Assembly (NCBI GenBank): GCA_910577165.1
Contig: CAJTLX010000005.1
Span: forward strand, 1-15,167
DNA from: an uncultured Lachnospiraceae bacterium
GTDB lineage: Bacteria; Bacillota; Clostridia; Lachnospirales; Lachnospiraceae
Direction: 5' to 3'
DNA: 15,167 nt
Positions 1-6,470 of the stretch are shown one piece after another (the first letter of the stretch is position 1; each line of letters begins with the position of its first letter). The notes beneath the pieces are model-generated. The model was not told the DNA's origin. It was given only the letters and a program-made list of their open reading frames with translations, and made no database searches. The position numbers were made by a program, and so were the translations under genes.

Positions 1-210
1 GTTCCGACCGTAACCAGGGAGGAAACCGTGACGATAGAAACCGTTCCGACCGTAACCAGGGAGGAAACCGTGACGATAGAAACCGTTCCGACCGTAACCA
101 GGGAGGAAACCGTGACGATAGAAACCGTTCCGACCGTAATCAGGGAGGGAATCGCGACGATAGAAACCGTTCTGACCGTAACCAGGGGGGAAACCGCGAT
201 GATAGAAATC
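1..210 (+). repeat. Five tandem 42-bp repeats inside infB
   Basis: Units lie at 1-42, 43-84, 85-126, 127-168 and 169-210. The first three are identical at the base level; the fourth and fifth carry a few substitutions, mostly synonymous. In the infB frame each unit encodes the 14 residues SDRNQGGNRDDRNR, in register with the reading frame, so copy-number change would not break the gene. The array may extend upstream of the window. Near-identity of the first three copies suggests recent expansion by slippage or unequal recombination. Confidence 0.95.
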
Positions 211-2363
211 GTTCAGGGCAGGGAGATCGCTCCCGTTCAGATCGTGGTCAGGGCGGCGATCGCAGAGTTGGTCAGACAAGAGGCGGCGATCGTGGTCAGG
301 GCAGTCGAGGCGGATATAATAAGGATGGCGATAAGGATTCTGGATATAATAATAATCGCGGTTCTTATGGGCGTGGCGGAAGAGATAACCGGGGAGGAGA
401 AAAGAGCAGCATCAAGGCTGATCTTGCAAATGAGCTGACCAAGGAGCAGCGCGCAGCTGCATTTAATGATCGCAGCCGCGACAAGAACAGAGATCGCGGG
501 CGCGATCGCGATATGGAAGACGGCGTTTTAAAGAACAAGAAAGATCCGAATCGCAAGGGTGCGTTTATCAAGCCAAAGCCACAGCCGGTCGCACAGGAGA
601 AGGAAGATGAAATTAAGACCATTGTTCTTCCGGAAATTGTAACCATCAAGGAATTGGCAGAAAAGATGAAGCAGGCTCCGGCGGCGTTGGTAAAGAAGCT
701 TTTCCTTGAGGGAAAGATGGTTTCCATCAATCAGGAGATCACTTTTGAGGAGGCGGAAGAGATCGCGCTTGGCTTTAACTGTATTGCTGAGAAGGAAGTA
801 AAAGTCAATGTGGTGGAGGAACTTTTGAAGGAAGCGGTGGAAGATGAATCACTGATGGAGAAACGTCCGCCAGTGGTCTGTGTTATGGGTCATGTTGATC
901 ACGGAAAGACCTCCCTGCTTGATGCCATTCGTGAAACAAATGTTACAGCGAAGGAAGCGGGCGGTATCACGCAACATATTGGTGCTTATACCGTGGAAAA
1001 GAATGGGGAGAAAATCACATTCCTTGATACGCCGGGGCACGAGGCATTCACTTCCATGCGTATGCGTGGCGCGCAGTCCACGGATATTGCAATTCTTGTG
1101 GTCGCGGCGGACGACGGTGTAATGCCGCAGACGGTGGAGGCGATCAACCATGCAAAAGCTGCCGGTGTGCAAATTATTGTGGCAGTAAATAAGATCGATA
1201 AGCCGAGTGCAAATGTGGAGCGCGTAAAGCAGGAGCTGACAGAACATGAGTTGGTGGCTGAGGACTGGGGAGGAGAGACAATTTTTGTACCGGTTTCCGC
1301 GCACACAAAGGAGGGGATTGAACAGCTCCTTGAAATGATCCTTTTAACCGCAGAGATCTGCGAGTTAAAGGCAAATCCAAACCGCAACGCGCGCGGCATT
1401 GTAATTGAGGCGGAACTTGACAAGGGGCGCGGACCAGTGGCAACCATTCTTGTTCAGAAGGGTACGCTGCGCGTCGGCGACTGTGTGGCAATCGGTTCAG
1501 CCTACGGCAAAGTACGCGCAATGATTGACGATAAGGGCAGGCGTGTGAAGGAAGCAACCCCTTCCACTCCAGTGGAAATCTTAGGTTTAAACGATGTTCC
1601 GGCAGCGGGTGAGATTTTCATGGCGACAAACAACGAGAAGGAAGCGCGAAATATTGCGGAGGCATATATTTCTCAGGGCAGGGAAAAGCTGCTTGCCGAC
1701 ACAAAGGCAAAGCTGTCACTTGACGGGTTGTTCTCGCAGATTCAGGCGGGCAATATCAAGGAGTTAAACCTGATTGTCAAGGCGGATGTGCAGGGTTCTG
1801 TGGAGGCAGTAAAGCAGAGCCTGTTAAAGCTTAGCAATGAGGAAGTGGCGGTGCGTATTATTCATGGCGGCGTAGGGACAATCAATGAGTCGGATGTTAC
1901 CCTTGCCAGCGCGTCCAATGCGATTATTATTGGATTTAATGTGCGCCCGGACAATACCGCAAAGGATATTGCGGATCGTGAGAAGGTGGATGTAAGACTC
2001 TACCGTGTTATCTACAATGCGATCGAAGATGTTGAGGCGGCAATGAAGGGAATGCTTGATCCGACTTATGAGGAGCAAATCATTGGTCATGCGGAAGTGC
2101 GTCAGACTTTCCGCGCATCAGGACTTGGCGTGATCGCTGGTTCCTATGTGCTTGACGGCAAGATTGTAAGAGGGTGTTCGGCGAGAATCACAAGGGAGGG
2201 AAAGCAGATTTTTGAAGGTTCGCTCGCTTCGTTAAAACGCTTTAAGGATGATGTGAAGGAGGTCGCCGCCGGATATGAATGTGGTCTTGTTTTTGAGAAA
2301 TTTAACGACTTGCAAGAATTTGACCAGGTAGAGTTCTATGTGATGGTGGAGGTTCCAAGATAA
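1..2363 (+). CDS. infB: Translation initiation factor IF-2, 5'-truncated by the window edge
   Basis: IF-2 is the GTPase that brings fMet-tRNA to the 30S subunit and promotes subunit joining. The reading frame is open from base 3 without a stop, so the gene begins upstream. The ATG at 513 has no Shine-Dalgarno and lies inside the open frame, so it is not taken as the start. Bases 3 to about 510 encode a disordered Arg/Asn/Asp/Gly-rich segment with a 14-residue repeat. A short IF2_N-like segment (TIKELAEKMKQAPAALVKKL) follows. The G domain shows GHVDHGKT (888-911), DTPGHEAF (from 1026), NKID (1188-1199) and a SAH G5 motif. The remaining domains run to a typical C-terminal end. The stop TAA shares one base with the rbfA ATG, indicating translational coupling. 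Identity is very secure; only the N-terminus is missing. Confidence 0.97.
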   Translation, partial: SDRNQGGNRDDRNRSDRNQGGNRDDRNRSDRNQGGNRDDRNRSDRNQGGNRDDRNRSDRNQGGNRDDRNRSGQGDRSRSDRGQGGDRRVGQTRGGDRGQGSRGGYNKDGDKDSGYNNNRGSYGRGGRDNRGGEKSSIKADLANELTKEQRAAAFNDRSRDKNRDRGRDRDMEDGVLKNKKDPNRKGAFIKPKPQPVAQEKEDEIKTIVLPEIVTIKELAEKMKQAPAALVKKLFLEGKMVSINQEITFEEAEEIALGFNCIAEKEVKVNVVEELLKEAVEDESLMEKRPPVVCVMGHVDHGKTSLLDAIRETNVTAKEAGGITQHIGAYTVEKNGEKITFLDTPGHEAFTSMRMRGAQSTDIAILVVAADDGVMPQTVEAINHAKAAGVQIIVAVNKIDKPSANVERVKQELTEHELVAEDWGGETIFVPVSAHTKEGIEQLLEMILLTAEICELKANPNRNARGIVIEAELDKGRGPVATILVQKGTLRVGDCVAIGSAYGKVRAMIDDKGRRVKEATPSTPVEILGLNDVPAAGEIFMATNNEKEARNIAEAYISQGREKLLADTKAKLSLDGLFSQIQAGNIKELNLIVKADVQGSVEAVKQSLLKLSNEEVAVRIIHGGVGTINESDVTLASASNAIIIGFNVRPDNTAKDIADREKVDVRLYRVIYNAIEDVEAAMKGMLDPTYEEQIIGHAEVRQTFRASGLGVIAGSYVLDGKIVRGCSARITREGKQIFEGSLASLKRFKDDVKEVAAGYECGLVFEKFNDLQEFDQVEFYVMVEVPR

Positions 2364-2776
2364 TGAGAAAAAACAGTATTAAAAATACAAGAATCAATCA
2401 GGAAGTACAAAAAGAACTTAGCGTGCTGATCTCGCAGGAGTTGAAAGACCCGCGTGTCAATCCGATGACATCCGTAGTTGCCTGCGAGGTGGCACCGGAT
2501 TTAAAGACGGCGAAGGTATATATCAGCGTACTTGGCGACGAGCAGTCGCAAAAGGAAACGCTTTCCGGACTAAAGAGTGCTGCTTCCTTTCTGCGCAGCG
2601 AATTAGCGCGTCGGATCAATTTGCGCAATACGCCGGAGTTAAGATTTATTGGCGATCAGTCGATCGAGTACGGTGTCAATATGTCAAAATTGATTGATGA
2701 TGTGACAGCAAATCTTCGCGGGGAGAGCGGGGAGTTTGCAGAAGGTGAAGAAGCAGGGGAGAGCGAAGAAGAATGA
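2363..2776 (+). CDS. rbfA: 30S ribosome-binding factor A
   Basis: RbfA binds the immature 30S subunit near the 16S 5' region and assists its maturation, notably under cold stress. The 137-residue product has the family's small KH-like fold and hallmarks: an N-terminal R-I-N-x-x-V-Q-K-E-L helix, the LKDPRV segment (about residues 27-32), the D-L-K-T-A-K-V-Y-I-S-V strand, and LRSELARRINLRNTPELRFIGD (about residues 77-98). The tail is very acidic (GEFAEGEEAGESEEE), a modest extension beyond the domain. The start ATG overlaps the infB stop by one base with GGAGG at 2348-2352. The stop overlaps the next gene as ATGA. Position directly after infB is the usual one. Confidence 0.96.
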   Translation: MRKNSIKNTRINQEVQKELSVLISQELKDPRVNPMTSVVACEVAPDLKTAKVYISVLGDEQSQKETLSGLKSAASFLRSELARRINLRNTPELRFIGDQSIEYGVNMSKLIDDVTANLRGESGEFAEGEEAGESEEE

Positions 2777-3759
2777 GATCGGAACAGGAAAGTCGTATTT
2801 TAGAGGAGGCGGTCGCGCAGGCGGATTCCATCGCCATTGCCGGACATATTCGTCCGGATGGCGACTGCGTCGGAGCCTGTCTTGGACTATACAACTATTT
2901 GCAGGAAAATTTTAATGCTTCCTTTGAAAAGGAAATTACAGTCTATATGAAGGATATTCCAGAGACATTTTTGTTTTTAAAGAATTCCGGCAAGCCTATC
3001 TGGGAATTCGAGGAGGAAAAACAGTATGATCTGTTTATCGTCCTCGACTGTAGCAGCGGGGATCGCTTAGGCGAGGCGGCAAAGTATTTTAGGAGTGCAA
3101 AACATACACTCTGTTTTGACCATCATATCAGCAACAGCGGGCATTTTACTGAGAAACTTGTGCTGTATCCGGATTATAGTTCTACCTGCGAGGTACTTTT
3201 TACCTGTATGTGTGAGGAAAAAATTTCCCTGTCCACAGCGGAGGCACTCTACCTTGGCATTGTACATGATACCGGCGTGTTCAAACATTCAAATACCCTG
3301 GAGCAGACAATGTGCATCGCGGGAAAACTGCTGTCAAAAGGAGTGGACTCATCAAAAGTGATCGATGGCACATTCTATGAAAAGACGTATATTGAGAATC
3401 AAATTTTGGGACGCTGCCTGATGGAGAGTATGCTTTTGCTTGAAGGGAAAGTGATTCTCTCATATTTGAATTATAAGACCATGCGCTTGTACAATGTTGA
3501 TCCTAGCAATCTGAGCGGTATTATCGATCAGTTGCGCGTGACCAAGGGAGTTGAGGTGGCGGTCTTTATCTACGAGGTGCAGCCACAAAACCTCAAAGTC
3601 AGTCTGCGCTCAAACGGCAAGGTGGATGTAAGCAAAACCGCAGTGTTTTTTGGCGGCGGCGGACATAGGGAGGCGGCTGGTTACGATGTGCATGGCTTTA
3701 TGCACGATGCAATCAATAATCTGCTTGTCGGTCTTTCCCATCAGTTGGAGGAAGAATAA
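2773..3759 (+). CDS. nrnA: DHH/DHHA1 phosphoesterase, NrnA-like (nanoRNase / pAp phosphatase)
   Basis: This 328-residue protein has the complete DHH metal-site pattern: HIRPDGD (H25, D29, D31), D92 in VLDCSSGDR, DHHISN (D116-H117-H118), and a later D in GIVHDTGVFKHS. A C-terminal DHHA1 substrate-binding domain has GGGGHREAAGY at about residues 294-304. NrnA-type members degrade 2-5-nt RNAs and dephosphorylate 3'-phosphoadenosine 5'-phosphate; some DHH-DHHA1 relatives instead cleave cyclic dinucleotides. The stand-alone DHH-DHHA1 layout, without PAS or GGDEF domains, fits NrnA better than GdpP. It starts inside the end of rbfA (ATGA overlap) and ends 6 bp before truB. The rbfA-DHH-truB order is common in Firmicutes. 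The family is certain; the exact substrate is inferred. Confidence 0.92.
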   Translation: MRSEQESRILEEAVAQADSIAIAGHIRPDGDCVGACLGLYNYLQENFNASFEKEITVYMKDIPETFLFLKNSGKPIWEFEEEKQYDLFIVLDCSSGDRLGEAAKYFRSAKHTLCFDHHISNSGHFTEKLVLYPDYSSTCEVLFTCMCEEKISLSTAEALYLGIVHDTGVFKHSNTLEQTMCIAGKLLSKGVDSSKVIDGTFYEKTYIENQILGRCLMESMLLLEGKVILSYLNYKTMRLYNVDPSNLSGIIDQLRVTKGVEVAVFIYEVQPQNLKVSLRSNGKVDVSKTAVFFGGGGHREAAGYDVHGFMHDAINNLLVGLSHQLEEE

Positions 3760-3765
3760 GATCGT

Positions 3766-4707
3766 ATGGATGGAATTATCAATGTGTACAAAGAGCGGGG
3801 ATATACTTCGTTTGATGTGGTGGCGAAACTGCGCGGCATTCTGCATGAGAGACGCGTTGGGCATACAGGAACGCTTGATCCGGAAGCGGAGGGGGTGCTG
3901 CCTGTCTGTGTAGGTCAGGCGACGAAAGCCTGTGAGCTTTTGCTTGACAAGGACAAGGAATATGAGGCGGTGCTCCTTTTTGGTATGGAGACGGATACAC
4001 AGGATATAACGGGCAAAATATTAAGCAACAGAGTCGTGACAGCGGATGCAGAGGAGGCACAGCAGGCACTTTTGTCGTTTGTCGGAACTTATCAACAGAT
4101 CCCGCCGATGTACTCCGCGTTAAAGGTAAACGGTAAGAAACTTTATGAGTTAGCGAGGGAGGGAAAGACGGTGGAACGCGCCCCGCGCCCGGTCACAATC
4201 TATTCCATCAAAATTTTAGAAACTATATTTTCTCAAATTTCAGAGAGGAGTGTTTCCGATGAAAATACTATCCGTTTCCTTGTCACTTGCAGCAAAGGCA
4301 CCTATATCCGCACTCTCTGCGAGGATGTGGGGCGGAAATTGGGTTGTGGTGGCTGCATGAAAAGCTTAAAGCGCACGCGGGTCAGTTCATTTTTGGAGTC
4401 AGAAAGTTACACGCTCTCAGAGATTGAACGGATCAGTAAGGACGGGCGGATGGAGGAGATTTTGATGCCGATCGATCGGTTGTTTTTATCGTATCCAGTA
4501 CTGAGAATGCGTGCGGGAGCGGATAAAAGTCTTCACAATGGAAATAAACTGTATCCAGGGGAAGTATTTTTAGAAGCGAAAGAGGAGGAGATGGAGGCAA
4601 GTTTTCGCGTCTATGACAGCAGCGGAAAATTTTATGCCCTCTACCGCTATGATCCGGCGCAGGACTGCTATCGGAATATAAAGATGTTTGCGATATGCCC
4701 GACATGA
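3766..4707 (+). CDS. truB: tRNA pseudouridine(55) synthase
   Basis: TruB converts U55 of the tRNA T-loop to pseudouridine. The 313-residue product opens with the conserved G-I-I-N-V-x-K and carries the catalytic motif GHTGTLDPEAEGVLP, in which D38 is the nucleophile. Further family blocks are KEYEAVLLFGMETDTQDITG, the QIPPMYSALKVNGKKLYELAREG substrate-binding stretch, and CSKGTYIRTLCEDVGRKLG. Length and order match full-length bacterial TruB, including a C-terminal region that may form a short PUA-like domain. GGAGG of the ribosome binding site lies within the end of the preceding gene, somewhat far from the ATG. It is probably co-transcribed with infB-rbfA-nrnA; a 151-bp spacer separates it from the preferred ribF start. 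Confidence 0.96.
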   Translation: MDGIINVYKERGYTSFDVVAKLRGILHERRVGHTGTLDPEAEGVLPVCVGQATKACELLLDKDKEYEAVLLFGMETDTQDITGKILSNRVVTADAEEAQQALLSFVGTYQQIPPMYSALKVNGKKLYELAREGKTVERAPRPVTIYSIKILETIFSQISERSVSDENTIRFLVTCSKGTYIRTLCEDVGRKLGCGGCMKSLKRTRVSSFLESESYTLSEIERISKDGRMEEILMPIDRLFLSYPVLRMRAGADKSLHNGNKLYPGEVFLEAKEEEMEASFRVYDSSGKFYALYRYDPAQDCYRNIKMFAICPT

Positions 4708-4828
4708 AATAATTGCCGGATATATCGCCCTCCGGGGGATGCACACTCGCACGAATCGGAAAATGTCGCTTAGGCGACCGTACCCGGCGCAGATGGTGAT
4801 AATCAATCACCATTTATATGGATTTTAG
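4708..4828 (+). other. truB-ribF spacer with small hairpins
   Basis: This gap breaks an otherwise tightly packed operon and contains two clear inverted repeats. GTCGC (4765-4769) pairs with GCGAC (4774-4778) across TTAG. ATGGTGAT (4793-4800) pairs with ATCACCAT (4806-4813) across a 5-base loop, and the stem extends two more pairs if a G-U is allowed. The second hairpin is followed only by a weak T-rich stretch, so it could be an attenuator, an RNA-processing site or merely a spacer. No FMN riboswitch consensus was seen. Confidence 0.45.
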
Positions 4829-4848
4829 ATGAAGCTGCGCGGCAGCAT

Positions 4849-4852
4849 GGAG
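4849..4852 (+). promoter_or_regulatory. Ribosome binding site favouring the 4859 start of ribF
   Basis: GGAG lies 6 bases before the ATG at 4859. The upstream in-frame ATG codons at 4829 and 4847 have no comparable Shine-Dalgarno. Confidence 0.6.
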
Positions 4853-4858
4853 ATTGAG

Positions 4859-5785
4859 ATGGACTATATTTGTGCGGAAGATTTTTCATTACAACATACC
4901 TGTGTGACAATCGGAAAATTTGATGGGGTACATTTGGGACATCGATTGCTTTTGGAAAAATTATCCAATCAAAAACAAAAGACGGGTCAGAAAAGTGTAG
5001 TATTTACCTTTGATTTTCATCCGGGATTATTTTTTGGCAACAGCGAAGCACTTTTATATACTGTTCAGGAAAAAAGGGCATTGCTTGAGTCCTGCGGTGT
5101 GGACGTGCTGATTGCCTATCCTTTTACGAAAAAAACTAGCGCGATGGAGGCAGAGGATTTTATCAGGACTCTCTTAGTCGGAAAACTTGGCGCGTCCTTT
5201 ATTGTGGTCGGCGAGGACAATCATTTTGGACATAACCGGCGGGGGGATGTGGCGATGCTTGCACACTATCAAAAATCTTTGGGATATAAACTCTGTGCCT
5301 GCAAAAAAGTGCAGTATGCGGGGGAGGCGATCAGCTCCACCCGCATCCGCCAGACCATCTTGCAGGGCAATATGGAGGAGGCAAGCAGGATGCTTGGGGG
5401 TGCTTATCATATGACTGGCGTGGTAAAACATGGAAAAAGCCTAGGAAGGACTTTGGGATTTCCCACGATCAATTTAGAGGCTCCAAAAGAAAAACTCCTG
5501 CCGCCAAATGGAGTCTACATGACGAGGACAAGATTGCAGGAAGGTATTTTTTATGGGGTGACCAATGTCGGCATACGACCGAGTGTGGGGACGGAGGAGA
5601 CTCTTTGGGTGGAAACTTGTCTGCTAGACTATCAGGGTGATTGTTACGGGGAAACTGTGACAGTAGAACTTTTACATTTTGTGCGCCAGGAGGAAAAATT
5701 TGGGAGTTTAGATGAACTGCGTTTCCAGATCTCGCGGGATAAGGAGGCTTGTCGCCAGTATTTTAATGAAATTGGAGCAAAATAA
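4859..5785 (+). CDS. ribF: Bifunctional riboflavin kinase / FAD synthetase
   Basis: RibF phosphorylates riboflavin to FMN and adenylylates FMN to FAD. The N-terminal nucleotidyltransferase half shows GKFDGVHLGH (residues 19-28), FTFDFHPG, VGEDNHFGHNRRGD and SSTRIRQ. The C-terminal flavokinase half shows GRTLGFPTINL, NGVYMT, GVTNVGIRPS and ETCLLDY. I chose the ATG at 4859 because GGAG at 4849-4852 sits 6 bases upstream and because family members usually have about 15-20 residues before the GKFDG motif. The frame is open to an ATG at 4829, which would add 10 residues but has only a weak ribosome binding site. The product is 308 residues from the preferred start, normal for the family. Function is certain; the start is probable. 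Confidence 0.93.
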   Translation: MDYICAEDFSLQHTCVTIGKFDGVHLGHRLLLEKLSNQKQKTGQKSVVFTFDFHPGLFFGNSEALLYTVQEKRALLESCGVDVLIAYPFTKKTSAMEAEDFIRTLLVGKLGASFIVVGEDNHFGHNRRGDVAMLAHYQKSLGYKLCACKKVQYAGEAISSTRIRQTILQGNMEEASRMLGGAYHMTGVVKHGKSLGRTLGFPTINLEAPKEKLLPPNGVYMTRTRLQEGIFYGVTNVGIRPSVGTEETLWVETCLLDYQGDCYGETVTVELLHFVRQEEKFGSLDELRFQISRDKEACRQYFNEIGAK

Positions 5786-5796
5786 AAATTTGTTTC

Positions 5797-5825
5797 TTTA
5801 CAGTGTGCAAAAGATGTGCTATACT
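5797..5825 (+). promoter_or_regulatory. Sigma-A promoter of rpsO
   Basis: TTTACA (5797-5802) and TATACT (5820-5825) are separated by exactly 17 bases, immediately downstream of the ribF stop. The predicted start near 5832 leaves a leader of about 83 nt before the rpsO ATG, so S15 can be expressed independently of the upstream operon. Confidence 0.85.
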
Positions 5826-5839
5826 GTGTTTTGTATGCA

Positions 5840-5887
5840 GCCGATACCAGGAGTGCGGACACTCCGACCGCTCCCTTAGTATCCGGC
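5840..5887 (+). promoter_or_regulatory. Structured rpsO leader, candidate S15 autoregulatory element
   Basis: An outer stem joins GCCGATAC (5840-5847) to GTATCCGGC (5879-5887) with one bulged C. Inside it, GGAGTG (5850-5855) pairs with CACTCC (5860-5865) over a CGGA tetraloop. GGAG plus CGG of the same hairpin can instead pair with CCGCTCC (5868-5874), giving a competing fold. S15 is known to repress its own mRNA through leader structures in several bacteria. Assigning this leader to that role is inference from position and structure; no specific known class was matched. Confidence 0.55.
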
Positions 5888-5914
5888 GATCTTAAAAATA
5901 GGAGGATTGATATT

Positions 5915-6181
5915 ATGATCAGCAAAGAAAAGAAGGCAGAAATTATTGCAGCTTATGGCAGAAAAGAAGGGGATACCGGTTCACCGGAAGTTCAGATCGC
6001 CCTTCTTACTGAGCGGATTAACCAGTTGAATGAGCATCTTGCAGATAATCACAAGGATCATCATTCCAGACGCGGTTTGCTTAAAATGGTAGGTCAGAGA
6101 AGAGGACTTCTTGCCTACTTAAAGAACACCGATCTGGAGTCTTACCGCAACTTGATTAGTCGCCTTGGTCTCAGAAAGTAA
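5915..6181 (+). CDS. rpsO: 30S ribosomal protein S15
   Basis: S15 binds the central domain of 16S rRNA and helps form a bridge to 23S rRNA. The 88-residue product is full length and shows the family pattern: KKAEIIAAYGRKEGDTGSPEVQIALLTERI, then LNEHLADNHKDHHSRRGLLKMVGQRRGLLAYL, then YRNLISRLGLRK at the C-terminus. The start ATG at 5915 has AGGAGG at 5900-5905 with a 9-base spacer. An in-frame extension upstream to 5816 overlaps the promoter and leader and is rejected. The gene has its own promoter and hairpin-rich leader. pnp, the usual downstream partner in many bacteria, is absent here. Confidence 0.98.
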   Translation: MISKEKKAEIIAAYGRKEGDTGSPEVQIALLTERINQLNEHLADNHKDHHSRRGLLKMVGQRRGLLAYLKNTDLESYRNLISRLGLRK

Positions 6182-6278
6182 TCGGTACAAAAAATAAGAT
6201 CGAGTAGGAGGTGATTTTTGGCCTACTCGCTGCGCGACTTGCATACTGCGTTAACCATAAATTTCGATATATAAGTCT
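6182..6278 (+). other. rpsO 3' region with a hairpin over a near-perfect Shine-Dalgarno
   Basis: CGAGTAGG (6201-6208) pairs with CCTACTCG (6222-6229), enclosing a 13-base loop. Part of the stem and loop is AGGAGGTGAT (6206-6215), complementary to the 3' end of 16S rRNA. A TTG at 6218 could open an 18-codon frame that ends with TAA at 6272-6274. No T-tract follows the hairpin, so it is a poor terminator. Whether the tiny frame is translated cannot be judged from sequence. Confidence 0.4.
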
Positions 6279-6331
6279 GCGCATAAAAAATGGCAGTCAG
6301 GTTTTTCTACCTGCTGCCATTTTTTATGCGC
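6279..6331 (+). terminator. Strong intrinsic terminator after rpsO
   Basis: A 23-base arm (6279-6301) pairs with a 22-base arm (6310-6331) around the loop TTTTTCTA, with a single bulged T. The core GGCAG/CTGCC is flanked by an A-run on the left and a T-run on the right, so it could terminate in either direction. It closes the rpsO transcript and insulates the lyase gene. Confidence 0.9.
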
Positions 6332-6370
6332 ACGCCGATGCAGAGGAATTACGTCGGTGATGCGGCGAGA

Positions 6371-6389
6371 TTATGTGCTTTGCACATAA
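6371..6389 (+). promoter_or_regulatory. Palindrome upstream of the PL11 lyase gene, possible operator
   Basis: TTATGTGC (6371-6378) and GCACATAA (6382-6389) form a perfect 8-bp inverted repeat with a TTT centre, about 80 bases before the start codon. A dyad here could bind a sugar-responsive regulator, but no clear sigma-A promoter was found nearby, so the role is open. Confidence 0.35.
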
Positions 6390-6470
6390 GTAGATCAAAA
6401 CTGAGTCCTACTCCATTGTATATGGGCGCGAATATGGGTAAACACACGGAAATAGAAGGGAGAATTTTTA

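Noticed and set aside
28..438. Open frame of 136 codons with repeated TIETVPTVTREET units
   Set aside because: It is a +1-frame shadow of the 42-bp repeat inside infB. The infB frame is open throughout and yields the expected hydrophilic IF-2 N-terminal region.
513..515. ATG as the start of infB
   Set aside because: There is no ribosome binding site, and the same frame is open to the window edge with typical IF-2 N-terminal composition. Internal initiation of a shorter form is possible but unsupported here.
4708..4858. FMN riboswitch upstream of ribF
   Set aside because: The conserved FMN riboswitch sequence blocks were not found; only small hairpins are present.
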